Part shown: piece after piece, positions 54,999 to 63,686 of the stretch
How the letters are laid out: every line of letters begins with the position of its first letter
Position numbering within the stretch: position 1 is the stretch's first letter
Assembly (NCBI RefSeq): GCF_046297595.1
Contig: NZ_JBKBHT010000004.1
Coordinates: forward strand, 1-64,000
Length of the DNA: 64,000 nt
Direction of reading: 5' to 3'
From: Ferrovibrio sp046297595
Lineage (GTDB): Bacteria; Pseudomonadota; Alphaproteobacteria; Ferrovibrionales; Ferrovibrionaceae
Made by a program: the position numbers and the translations under genes
Notes under the pieces: model-generated
What the model was told of the DNA's origin: nothing
The model's database searches: none
Seen by the model: only the letters and a program-made list of their open reading frames with translations

Positions 54999-57116
54999 AT
55001 GAGAACCTTTCATTACCACGCTAATCTGCATATCAAAATTCACGATGTCGGCCATCGCTTGGTTGAGCGAACAGTGGCGGGTGAATGGTTCCTAATAGAG
55101 ACGCTATCAGGCCTGGCAAAGAGAATCTCGGAAGATGACCTTAATGTCCTGTATGTCGATGGGCATCTGACACTGGACGAAACAATCGATTTTGGTAACC
55201 AGCATGCAACGAAGAGTCGTCCAGTAAAAATCGCGCACTTGTCGATTTCAGATCTGCCTGAGCGAGAGCAAACGCGCGTAAACAGCCGAATTCAGATAAT
55301 TGAGGAGTTGCGGCAGAAATTCCCCCCGTATTCTGGACAATATCTAGCTCCCGCCCGCCCAGACGAGTTGTGCGAGGCGATTAAAGAAGCCTGTGCGAAG
55401 TCCAATCATCGTGTTGTATCCCATAGAACAATTCTTCGCTGGCTTAGGCAGTTAAATCATTTCGGAAATGATGGGCTTGTCACTAGATATTCTGACCGCC
55501 GGCCGAACACATTAAACCCAGCCGTCGCGCAGATACTTAGACAAGAGATCGAACGAGAGCTTTCCCTGGCAGAGGATCGCCATAAGGTTGGCGCCAGGCC
55601 CTCCCCAAGCATTTCAGCCTTAAAGAAGCGAGTGGATCGGCGAGTGGCAGAGGCTTCCCGCGATCGAGTCGAAGGCCCACTGCGCCCACCCTCAACGGCA
55701 ACGATCTACAACTATTGGAAACAAGTCCCCGCATTCCAGCGCGATACACTCAAATATGGGAAGGCGCGGGCAAGGATGATGTACCGGGCAGCCCGTGGCA
55801 GAAACCCTGAAGAGCATTGCCTTGAGTCCGTAGAATACGACGAAACGCGCCTTCCAATATTCTTTTTTGACGAGGACTATGGAGTGCCATTGGGACGCGG
55901 ATGGCTTACCTGGTACCTTGATGTGTATTCCGGCATCCCAACCGGCTTCTACTTAGGGTTCGAACCGCCGAGTGATCTAACGATATCCAGTGCTCTGAGG
56001 CATGCGTGCCTCCCGAAGTCCTACGTGGGGAAAGAGTATCCTAATATTGAGAACAAGTATCTCGGCATGGGCATTCCGAGAATGGTCACGTTCGACAATG
56101 CTTTGAGCCAGCACGGCAGATCGATACAGGAAATTACTAGAGACCTAAGTACATACTATCGTTTCGCGCGAGTTCGAACGCCCTGGTTCAAGCCTGTTGT
56201 CGAAAGAATGTTCAGGACGCTGAATCAAGCTCTTCTACAAAAGATGCCCGGCTTCGTACTGGGAAGGGAGATTGATCCAGCTGATTATAATCCGACTGAG
56301 AATGGCTGCCTTGGCTTGCGGCATTTTCTATACATTTTTCATAAATGGCTTATCGACCTTTATTGCCAAGAGCGTCATGGCTTCCGTAAGAAAACGACGG
56401 CGGAGCTCTGGCAGCAGGGAACGCACGAGTATCCACCGGCACTGCTTTCACGATCAACCGATTTCGATCTGCTTTTCGGCATAGTTCGAGAAGGGATGCT
56501 CGATCATCGAGGGGTGGTCTTCCAGAAGATCAGATACTATTCCGATGATCTCCATATATTTCGATACAGGCACGGCGATAGGGTTCGCGTCCGAGTTAAA
56601 GTAGATCCTAGCGACCTACGGCATATTCATATTTGGGAGCCCCGCGAAAAAGCATGGATCAAGGCGGAAGCAATATTAAGTATGCGTCGCTATGCACAAG
56701 GCCTAAGTCTTCATCGTCAGAAGATAAATCTCAAACGTGCACGCGAGACATACGGATCAGATAACGCAGAGTCTCTGCTGAGGGCCGAAGCAGATATCCA
56801 AGCCCTCATATCTGAATCATTGCCTATGGCATTGAGTATACGGTCGAACAATCTAATTGCACGCGCGGTAGGCATAGGTACCCAGAATTTATTTGACAAC
56901 CTAGATGCTGACGGGAACCTGGGCGCTCTAACCGGGCCGTTCGCAGGGAAAAGTCTGAATCCCTTCAGCGAGCCCACTAATCCTGGTGAAATTGCGTGGA
57001 CAGCTTCTGTAAAGCCCTCGGAGGCAGCAAGCAATGTGGAGAAAATAGATAAGCCAAGGGCGGTCCGTAACATTCCGAAAATGTCAGCGGATCTTTCGCT
57101 GACGCGGAGGCGATGA
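54999..57116 (+). CDS. tnsB: Tn7-like transposase TnsB
   Basis: 705 aa DDE recombinase that binds the end repeats, cuts 3' ends and joins them to target DNA. ATG 54999 has GGGGCGGG upstream. Helix-turn-helix-rich N-terminal half (about 70-250), then an RNase H-like core with D281 (YDET), D366 (TFDNALSQHG) and E402 (KPVVERMFRTLN), and a C-terminal beta-barrel. Stop and next ATG overlap (tnsC at 57113). Confidence 0.94.
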   Translation: MRTFHYHANLHIKIHDVGHRLVERTVAGEWFLIETLSGLAKRISEDDLNVLYVDGHLTLDETIDFGNQHATKSRPVKIAHLSISDLPEREQTRVNSRIQIIEELRQKFPPYSGQYLAPARPDELCEAIKEACAKSNHRVVSHRTILRWLRQLNHFGNDGLVTRYSDRRPNTLNPAVAQILRQEIERELSLAEDRHKVGARPSPSISALKKRVDRRVAEASRDRVEGPLRPPSTATIYNYWKQVPAFQRDTLKYGKARARMMYRAARGRNPEEHCLESVEYDETRLPIFFFDEDYGVPLGRGWLTWYLDVYSGIPTGFYLGFEPPSDLTISSALRHACLPKSYVGKEYPNIENKYLGMGIPRMVTFDNALSQHGRSIQEITRDLSTYYRFARVRTPWFKPVVERMFRTLNQALLQKMPGFVLGREIDPADYNPTENGCLGLRHFLYIFHKWLIDLYCQERHGFRKKTTAELWQQGTHEYPPALLSRSTDFDLLFGIVREGMLDHRGVVFQKIRYYSDDLHIFRYRHGDRVRVRVKVDPSDLRHIHIWEPREKAWIKAEAILSMRRYAQGLSLHRQKINLKRARETYGSDNAESLLRAEADIQALISESLPMALSIRSNNLIARAVGIGTQNLFDNLDADGNLGALTGPFAGKSLNPFSEPTNPGEIAWTASVKPSEAASNVEKIDKPRAVRNIPKMSADLSLTRRR

Positions 57117-58213
57117 TGGTTGAACCGCAGTATTCAACGCCGTTGCCCTCCTCCGAGGATGACCACCTCAATTCCTATCAAGAAGTGGCCGGCATATTCA
57201 TTAATCATCCTCACTTTGAGCGAGTATATCGAGAGGTATCGGCAGTTCTGCTCAACGGCATCGATTCCGATGAGGCTGCTTGCCTCCATGTAAGCGGACC
57301 GCCAGGTGTCGGAAAGACAACGTTGAGAAGGAAACTCGCATCAGAATTTGCCCTCGTGCGTGATGGCAGGGTGTTTGAAAGTAGCCCGGGTATCGAGGTC
57401 AAAGCAGACTACGTGCCTTTGATCCAAATAGAGCTCCCGGAAAGACCGACTGTTAAGACGATCTGTCGGGAAATACTGCGGGCATATGGTGACGGACAGT
57501 GGCGCCGCGGCGATGAATACTGCCTCACGGACCGGGTAGACAAATACATCCAAGCCTGCGGCACTATCGGGATTCTCATTGATGAGGCGCAACGAGTAGT
57601 CGATCGGCAGGGAGTTGTCGTTGCCGAGCATTTATTTGACTGGTTCAAATCTAGGCATAGTCGAAATGGAGTGGCGATAATTCTGCTGGGCCTGGGACGG
57701 CTTCGTTATTTATTCGAGCAAGATAGCCAGATTGAAAGGCGGTGGGATGCCGAGTTGCGTATCTTACCTTATCGCTGGCGGCTTAAGGATGGTCGCGACG
57801 ACATTACGCAGCAAAACCAATTTATGGGCATATTAGCAACGTTCAAAGATATGTGCCCCATACCTTTCGAAGTCGATGTCACGGATGATGCTATTGCGTA
57901 CAAGTTTTTCTATGCATCGCAGGGTGTAATCGGAAACCTTAAAAAGCTCTTGAAGCGCGCCGTCCGCACAGCAGCCCTGGAACCGGAGCGTCATGGAGCG
58001 GTCACCGAGGGGCTCCTGTACGATTCATTTGAGCTGGCATTCCGACGAGACCTCCATTCTATGGAGAATCCATTTTGCAGCACTTTCTCATTCGGCGCAC
58101 CGCCAGCATTGGATGACGACACGATACTGCGACCATCTCCTCGCGTGCGCTCAAGTAGAAAAGCCAGAGCGGCGCAAAAGGCTGCGGTGAACTATGCACT
58201 TACGCAGGAATAA
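57113..58213 (+). CDS. tnsC: Tn7-like AAA+ regulator TnsC
   Basis: 366 aa ATPase that bridges target selector and transposase. Walker A GPPGVGKTT near residues 61-69 and Walker B IGILIDEAQR near 155-162 are intact; HARNGVAIILLGLGRLRYLFEQD-like sensor region follows (ILLGLGR). Overlaps tnsB by four bases and tniQ by twenty, so the operon is translationally coupled. No TnsE-like gene was found. Confidence 0.93.
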   Translation: MMVEPQYSTPLPSSEDDHLNSYQEVAGIFINHPHFERVYREVSAVLLNGIDSDEAACLHVSGPPGVGKTTLRRKLASEFALVRDGRVFESSPGIEVKADYVPLIQIELPERPTVKTICREILRAYGDGQWRRGDEYCLTDRVDKYIQACGTIGILIDEAQRVVDRQGVVVAEHLFDWFKSRHSRNGVAIILLGLGRLRYLFEQDSQIERRWDAELRILPYRWRLKDGRDDITQQNQFMGILATFKDMCPIPFEVDVTDDAIAYKFFYASQGVIGNLKKLLKRAVRTAALEPERHGAVTEGLLYDSFELAFRRDLHSMENPFCSTFSFGAPPALDDDTILRPSPRVRSSRKARAAQKAAVNYALTQE

Positions 58214-59960
58214 GGAATCTGCCCGCCTTCTGGTCAGAAGTTTGCCAATAAGTCGCGAGACTCTGCGCGGGTACCATCTGCGACTGGCTGAACTGAATGG
58301 CCATGACTGCTCTTATTGGAAGGCTGAGTATGCAGAGAATTATAGCGGACAAGACCTCAGTCGTATCGATTTGAGAGACTTGGGGGCGGAGGTTTCCTTT
58401 GGAGATTTACGCTTGGCCAAAAACTTGGTCAGACAGGAGGTCTACCCAATCTGTCCAGAATGCGTCAAATGCAGGCATGCGTTAGATAGATTGTGGCAGC
58501 TCAAGCCATACAGAAGTTGCCATATACACAAGAGCAGATTGGTCTTTGCCTGCCCAGGGTGTGGAGAAGGTCTAACGTGGCGACGTCCAGGCATAGCACG
58601 CTGCCGGTGTGGGCATGATGTGGGATCAGGCCTTGGTGTAGCCTCCACACTGGCGGAACAAACAATAAGTAACCTTCTGGCTAAACTCGACGGCTTAATG
58701 GTGGAACAGAATAATGTTCCTCCTGTCGCCTCAAAATTGACGTTGCCTTTGGCTGTAGCGATGGCTTGGTTCTTCTCTATCAATCCTCATGATTCCAATT
58801 GGCGTGAGTTATACATTTCAAAGAATTCTGCATCTTCAGATGGGATAGATGCATCGCGTGGGGCACTGGTTTTCGAGAGTTGGCCACTGGAGCTGCAGCA
58901 TTGGCTAAAATTAGCACTTCCATTTCATGTGGGATGCTCGAAGCAGGATGCCGAAAGGATATTGTATAGGCTTCGGACGACTTTTCAGAAGATTGAAGGG
59001 GCAGATTTGCTTTTTGTCGAGGTTCGAAAATACTTGGACCGAACCGACGGCAGGCTTCCCCTTAGGAATGGCGCATTCTTTGGGTTATCCGATGACGCTA
59101 AGCGGCTCATGCCCGCGGCAATGGCGGCCAGGTTTTTGAAGGTGCGACCAGAGAGAATCAGTAGTCTCTGGTCATCTGGTGCGCTCAAAGGCCAAAGCAC
59201 TATGCGAGGCGCCCGAAGGCTTACCTTTATTGAAAAATCATCCTTGGAAAATGGAAGTTCAGAACAGCTCACCTCTAAAGAGGGCGCGGCGGCGCTGCTT
59301 GGGATAAGCATCCATCAAGTGGCATTGTTGGTGAAAGACGGCTTCCTTAAGGTCAAATGCGGTATTCATGGCGTTGGCATGATTACAGACGAGTCACTAG
59401 AGAAATTATGTTCAAATACTAAGTCAATTTGCATACCAAGAAACTCAAATTCGAATCTGGACGTGATGCCGGTATCTGAAGTTACGGCACTGCGCCATCA
59501 GAGAATTGCATCGGTCGTGCAGCATATTCTTAGTGGGCAGATTGCGGCTTTTCACGTTCCTGCCTGCGTTCCGATCTTTCGACAAATATACGTTAAGAAA
59601 TCTGACGTGCTTCAGCTAAGAAGAAGTGAAGGGGAACCTGCGGCGCTCTCGGTTCGAGACGTCAGTAAGAGACTGGGATTGGCTGTGAGGATGGTGCCGA
59701 TCCTCGTTAGAGCTGGCTGCTTACAAGCAAAGCTATCTTCCGGCGGCGAGCTTGAGAAGCGGTCCGTTCTAGAAAGCAGCGTCGCCGCGTTTCACTCCAA
59801 TTACATAATGACAGCCGGAATTGCGACCAAGTTAAAGACAAGCACAAAAACTGTAATGCGAATCGCGCGGAATGCCGGAGTGGTGCCTGTGGTCTCGTCT
59901 TCGTCGATACTGGGAATATCAGCCGTATGGCGATTGTCCGTCATCAAAAATATTCGGTGA
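58194..59960 (+). CDS. tniQ: Target selector TniQ/TnsD-like protein
   Basis: 588 aa. An N-terminal TniQ domain (LPISRETLRGYHLRLAELNG) with zinc-ribbon motifs CPECVKC and CPGCGEGLTW...CRCG (about 83-145) is followed by a long C-terminal part with repeated winged-helix-like segments (SKEGAAALLGISIHQVALLV near 365 and VRDVSKRLGLAVRMVPILVR near 490). TnsD-type proteins recognise a fixed attachment site, here presumably in the 3' end of gyrB; that is inferred from the insertion position. It overlaps tnsC. Confidence 0.88.
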   Translation: MHLRRNKESARLLVRSLPISRETLRGYHLRLAELNGHDCSYWKAEYAENYSGQDLSRIDLRDLGAEVSFGDLRLAKNLVRQEVYPICPECVKCRHALDRLWQLKPYRSCHIHKSRLVFACPGCGEGLTWRRPGIARCRCGHDVGSGLGVASTLAEQTISNLLAKLDGLMVEQNNVPPVASKLTLPLAVAMAWFFSINPHDSNWRELYISKNSASSDGIDASRGALVFESWPLELQHWLKLALPFHVGCSKQDAERILYRLRTTFQKIEGADLLFVEVRKYLDRTDGRLPLRNGAFFGLSDDAKRLMPAAMAARFLKVRPERISSLWSSGALKGQSTMRGARRLTFIEKSSLENGSSEQLTSKEGAAALLGISIHQVALLVKDGFLKVKCGIHGVGMITDESLEKLCSNTKSICIPRNSNSNLDVMPVSEVTALRHQRIASVVQHILSGQIAAFHVPACVPIFRQIYVKKSDVLQLRRSEGEPAALSVRDVSKRLGLAVRMVPILVRAGCLQAKLSSGGELEKRSVLESSVAAFHSNYIMTAGIATKLKTSTKTVMRIARNAGVVPVVSSSSILGISAVWRLSVIKNIR

Positions 59961-59981
59961 TCTGAGACGCGTAACGCGAGG

Positions 59982-60993
59982 TCAAAGAATTATAGTTTTT
60001 CCCGGTGATCGCGGTGAGTTCCAGATTATGGCGTCATACTCGCGGATATGATTGTTATCCACAGAAGTCGCACAATCCGCCGCGGGTGCATACTTCTCTG
60101 GGGCGGAATTTTGCTCACGATACTTCTTGCGTGGCTTTCTGCGCCGGACATTCTGGATATATGAGAGAATAGATTTGACGCTTTCTAAGTAAGTATTTTC
60201 GTTTGTCTCAGTCGCGTGCGTATCCTTATGAGCTTCATTGAAGACCCAGTCGGGCCAACTTGCAAAGATCGTCACCACATCGCTAGCGATTGATTCAATA
60301 AAGGAGGAATTTTTTGGATGGTATCCTTGAATAACCTTCAGCGGATTTGTAGCTCATTCGAGCAATTTCAAATGAAAACTCTAGTAGGCAATCAAAGTCT
60401 AGCTGCATAAACGTATGTTCATCAAATCGCACTTGGTTTATGCCCAACGATAACATGCGTTCGCGAAGGAGCTTAACGTACTGTAGTGTTTTCTCGGCGG
60501 CTCTCTTGTGGTCTGACTTGGAAAATGCAGAGCCGCATTTTCCGCATTCAAGTGCTTTTTCCCTCTCCCAGCGGATTGGAGACCCGCAGTTGGAACAGTC
60601 ACGGATCAGCATTATCTCGTGACGTTCGCACGCGGTCCAAAGTGTTAAATCCCACCTAGCCAATAAGATTGGTTTCTCTCGAAGGCACAGCGGACAAATT
60701 TTAGGATTTTTGTAATCAACGTGCCATTTCGGCACTTCAAAGCCATGTACTACGACAGTGTCTTTCCGATGCCGCCGGCTGAAATAGGTCCCCCATTCTT
60801 TGGGTGGAACTCCGATGCTGGAAGGTAGTGTCGTCAGATGCTTGGGCGTTATTTCATGGGGATGAAAGCCCGACGTCGGCCACAACCACAAGGGGCTTTT
60901 GTAACCGTTCAGGGAGCTTAAGCGCAGCAAATAGCCAATACAGCTCTCCTCTGGCAGCGGGGGGGCGCGAATAACCAGAGGCAAGCCAATCAC
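59982..60993 (-). pseudogene. Second TniQ-like target selector, frameshifted
   Basis: Short TniQ family protein starting at 60993 (MIGLPLVIRAPPLPEESCIGYLLRLSSLNG), with zinc ribbon CPLCLREKP, CERHEIMLIRDCSNCG and CGKCG. The frame closes at 60295, but the next frame continues with SFIESIASDVVTIFASWPDWVF, the WP motif expected near the TniQ C-terminus, and stays open to 59982. A +1 shift at an A6 run (60309-60314) joins them, so one extra A there would explain it. Convergent with the main operon. A mutation, recoding, or a sequencing error are all possible. Confidence 0.65.
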
Positions 60994-61081
60994 CCGAAGA
61001 TATCGAATCGCATAGGCAGTATTTTATTCGGATTTTTTGAGATAAGATTTGGCTTTCTCAAAGACAAAATGGAGCGCGAAT

Positions 61082-61330
61082 ATGGAAGTAGCGGTTCGGC
61101 CCATCAAAGATGCTGTTGAAATAACCCTGCCCGTCGATTTATTGAAGGCCGTCGGTTTGCCCATCGATGGAGTCTTAGAAGCTCAAATTGTCGACGGAGA
61201 GTTGGTCCTCAAAAAGGTAGATGACCTTAAAACATACTACCTCGACGAAATGCTCGCGGCCTTGCCGCCAGGGTACCAGGAGACGGAGTGGGCCACGGGA
61301 CCCTTGGTGGGCAAGGAGAATTGGGAGTAG
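61082..61330 (+). CDS. MazE-like AbrB-fold antitoxin without a toxin
   Basis: 82 aa from ATG 61082 with GGAGCG upstream; an earlier in-frame start is weaker. The SpoVT/AbrB swapped-hairpin domain spans about 1-48 (MEVAVRPIKDAVEITLPVDL, GVLEAQIVDGELVLKKV) and the tail GPLVGKENW resembles the MazF-binding C-terminus of MazE/PemI antitoxins. A toxin normally follows directly, but none is encoded before the transposon end at 61506. It may be a remnant or act on another locus. Confidence 0.75.
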   Translation: MEVAVRPIKDAVEITLPVDLLKAVGLPIDGVLEAQIVDGELVLKKVDDLKTYYLDEMLAALPPGYQETEWATGPLVGKENWE

Positions 61331-61375
61331 CCACTTCGCTATCCTGTAGGGTGGCGCTTTGGAAACTGAAACTGG

Positions 61376-61506
61376 CCTTGCCAAAATAAACTGGAAAAGA
61401 GTCACCGCTGTGCAAGATAGAAATCTGAGACAGTCAAAAATTGAATGGATCTTGTAATTCGTTGAGTTTCCTTCATGTGCGATGACAATCTAAATTTAAA
61501 TGTACA
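61376..61506 (-). repeat. Right transposon end (provisional)
   Basis: Read on the minus strand: TGTACA at 61506-61501 with an imperfect repeat (61484-61506), a second near 61408-61427 (TTTCTA-2-TTGC) and a third at 61376-61399 containing CCAGTTTATTTTGGC, close to the left repeats' TTTATTTTG core. Wider spacing resembles Tn7's left end. The flanking 5 bp (ATTGT) differ from the left flank, so the terminus is tentative. The rest of 61331-61727 holds no gene. Confidence 0.55.
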
Positions 61507-61516
61507 ATTGTGTTCC

Positions 61517-61580
61517 GTATCGCAATGATTGAGAAAATGAACTCAACGATTGCGATACATTGCCGAATCGTAGTCGGCAA
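61517..61580. repeat. Two inverted repeats just outside the right end
   Basis: GTATCGCAATGATTGAG (61517-61533) and CTCAACGATTGCGATAC (61542-61558) form a 17-bp imperfect stem (15 pairs) around eight bases; a smaller TTGCCGA/TCGGCAA stem follows at 61560-61580. No T-tract, so not simple terminators. Function unknown. Confidence 0.6.
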
Positions 61581-61727
61581 ATCAGATCAGTGCGAAACGA
61601 GCGCGGTAGCGAGGATAGTTTTACCACTGAGCAACAATGGCCTTTTTAATTGAGACAGATCCAATTCTAGGAACGCCTCATGCATCTCATTAGGATGGGC
61701 CGTCAATCCGATTGCCGTGGCTGAACC

Positions 61728-62411
61728 TTAAGCGCGGCTAACGAAAAGCACCCGGCCAAGGCAACTGTCGGATGCGACGGTCGCATCCTCAAGATCGGCA
61801 TAAGCCAACTTCAGCGCTTTACGCTTATCTACACCGAGCCCTCTGAGAATAGCTGCCACAAGCTGTTCGCCATAATCCTCAGGCGGCGTTTCCGTTAACA
61901 TGGACTGGATTCCGCCGATGACAGTGCCCGCGATGAGGTTGAGCGGGACAGAACTGTGCATCGGCACGAAAGTCCCCTGAGCCATACCGAGTTCGAGATC
62001 CCTCGGCACAAGCTCGAAGAAGGACTGCCCGGTATCGCTACCATGCCACCCGAGAGGCCATCCCAGGCGGACAAAAAACCCGCCTACAATTGGGTAGCGT
62101 TTGGCAATCCTGAGAACCTGGCGGATACCGACTGCCAGTCGCTCCGCAGGATCGTGCCGTTGGATGACGATCTGATCGATCGCCCTCAGCAATTCCCCGG
62201 TGACCTCTTGTGCGACGGTCTGCACCAATTCGGAAGGCGAGGCAAAGTACTTATAGAATGTACCACGCGAAACGCGGGCCGTTTCAATGACGGCATCGAT
62301 TGAAAGTTCGCCTGGTCCCACGGTCGCCACCAACTGCAGCGCGCTTTCAAGCAAACGGTGACGCATCCGTTCCCGCCGCAGTGCTGCAACCCTGAGACGA
62401 TGATCGGCCAT
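61728..62411 (-). CDS. TetR family transcriptional regulator
   Basis: 227 aa from ATG 62411 with GGAG nine bases upstream; a longer frame would run into the operators. The N-terminal helix-turn-helix (about 13-60, LLESALQLVATVGPGELSIDAVIETARVSRGTFYKYF) is followed by an unconserved ligand domain. Divergent from a dehydrogenase gene with two identical palindromes between, so it most likely represses both. Confidence 0.92.
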   Translation of the reverse strand: MADHRLRVAALRRERMRHRLLESALQLVATVGPGELSIDAVIETARVSRGTFYKYFASPSELVQTVAQEVTGELLRAIDQIVIQRHDPAERLAVGIRQVLRIAKRYPIVGGFFVRLGWPLGWHGSDTGQSFFELVPRDLELGMAQGTFVPMHSSVPLNLIAGTVIGGIQSMLTETPPEDYGEQLVAAILRGLGVDKRKALKLAYADLEDATVASDSCLGRVLFVSRA

Positions 62412-62486
62412 TAAATTGATCTCCATCCTCCGGCGAACCTGGAGAATGGGATGCCTTGATGTTTGCTCGTTGACAAGTCCTAATAA

Positions 62487-62517
62487 TGACAATATCGTCA
62501 AAATGACAATATCGTCA
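62487..62517. promoter_or_regulatory. Tandem TetR operators
   Basis: Two identical copies of TGACAATATCGTCA at 62487-62500 and 62504-62517, 17 bp apart, each a near-perfect palindrome (TGAC...GTCA). They lie midway between the TetR start (62411) and the dehydrogenase start (62598). Confidence 0.88.
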
Positions 62518-62597
62518 TTATGTAATCGTGGTGAGAGAAAGAGGCGCGGAGCAAAACAATCCGCATTTCAGTCTCTTACTGGATGCTTAGGGGTGCT

Positions 62598-63611
62598 ATG
62601 AGCCTGCTAAAAGCCCGATCCGCGTGTTGGCAATCCAATGGATGCTTTTCCTACGAAGAGCATGTCTTGCCCAAACCGGCTGCCGACGAGGTGGTCGTGA
62701 GCCTCGCTGCCACGACGGTCAATCCGATCGATGTGCGTCGTCGCGACGGATACGGCCGCCGCCTGTTCGGTTTGCTGGGGGCGGCTCGTTACCCCTTGAC
62801 GCTCGGCAACGACATTGTGGGCTTCGTATCCGGCGCGCCGTCCGGTGGCATCAAAGGACTGAAAGAGGGCGACCGTGTCTTCGGCTGCAAGCCGCCGTCG
62901 AGCCAGGGTGCTCATGCGAGCAAGGTGATCCTCAAGGCCAAACACCTCAGACACGCACCGAAATCGGTTCCGGATGATATCCTGGCCGCGCTGCCATACA
63001 ACACCGCGACAGTTCTGTCGGCATTCGATTCTCTGCGCCTGCCACGCGAGCAATGGCGAGGGAAAAGTGTTCTGATTTATGGCGCCGCGGGCGGGTTGGG
63101 CGTGCTCGCGACGCAGATGCTGGTGCAATGGGGCGCGAAGGTGACGGCAGTTGCCTGGCCAGCATTGCACGCAACCTGCAGGGCGGCCGGGGCTCATAGC
63201 ATCTATGATCCTAGTCAGATCGCGCAGCGGAGCGATCGTTACGACATCACGGTGAACTTCGCCGCTTGGGATATCGATGCAGAAGCCCGGGCGAAACTGT
63301 CGCTTGCCGGCATAGGGCACACGACAACCGTGCACCCACTGATGACCATCCTTGATACGGAGGGCTTTATCAAGGGCGCCTTCTCCATAATGAAAATGAA
63401 ACGGGCCGTGCGCAGAAGTCTTCCGCCAGGCCGGGCATTCTCATGGGCCATTTTCAAGCCGAAGCCAGGCGATCTGGAATGGATCGGCGATTTCGCTGCA
63501 CGCGGCATATTCCGGCCAGACATCGGATTGAAAGCCCGCTTGGACGCGGCACCCACGGCCTTCCATCACGTCGCCAAGGCGGTGCCGGGTCGCGCGATAC
63601 TCATGCCGTGA
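62598..63611 (+). CDS. Zinc-type/MDR NAD(P)-dependent oxidoreductase
   Basis: 337 aa from ATG 62598 with AGGGG upstream. Medium-chain dehydrogenase/reductase fold: GroES-like N-terminal domain (TTVNPIDVRRRDGYG near 40) and Rossmann domain with YGAAGGLGVLATQML near 165-180. Zinc ligands of the catalytic type are not evident, so it may be a quinone-reductase-like or enoyl reductase-type member. Controlled by the divergent TetR via the tandem operators; the inducer is unknown. Confidence 0.9.
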   Translation: MSLLKARSACWQSNGCFSYEEHVLPKPAADEVVVSLAATTVNPIDVRRRDGYGRRLFGLLGAARYPLTLGNDIVGFVSGAPSGGIKGLKEGDRVFGCKPPSSQGAHASKVILKAKHLRHAPKSVPDDILAALPYNTATVLSAFDSLRLPREQWRGKSVLIYGAAGGLGVLATQMLVQWGAKVTAVAWPALHATCRAAGAHSIYDPSQIAQRSDRYDITVNFAAWDIDAEARAKLSLAGIGHTTTVHPLMTILDTEGFIKGAFSIMKMKRAVRRSLPPGRAFSWAIFKPKPGDLEWIGDFAARGIFRPDIGLKARLDAAPTAFHHVAKAVPGRAILMP

Positions 63612-63686
63612 GCCGCGAGGTCGAGGCCGCGCTATCGGCGCACCGTCGACCACCAGGAAATCCCCAAATCGCAGGAGTCACGTGTA

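Larger units (their letters stand above)
42872..61506 (+). mobile_element. Tn7-like transposon inserted after gyrB
   Basis: About 18.6 kb. It begins TGTAC next to three tandem ~22-bp repeats and ends near TGTACA at 61506, with related repeats in inverted orientation. Between them lie defence-like cargo (43237-53921) and tnsA-tnsB-tnsC-tniQ plus a second tniQ (54169-60993). GC content drops visibly compared with the housekeeping flanks. The transposition genes lie at the gyrB-distal end and read away from gyrB, the reverse of classical Tn7 at glmS. Left flank AGCGG and right flank ATTGT do not match, so the exact right edge or integrity is uncertain. No cas genes are present. Confidence 0.8.

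Noticed and set aside
60055..60063. Perfect DnaA box TTATCCACA
   Set aside because: It lies inside the C-terminal frame of the second tniQ, is solitary, and is in mobile DNA, so it is probably chance.
61430..61436. Alternative right transposon end at GAGACA|GTCAA (61431)
   Set aside because: It also starts TGTC on the minus strand near a repeat, but the flank does not match AGCGG and terminal similarity to TGTAC is weaker than at 61506.
43237..61506. CRISPR-associated transposon
   Set aside because: No cas genes and no regularly spaced repeats; only tnsABC and tniQ genes are present.
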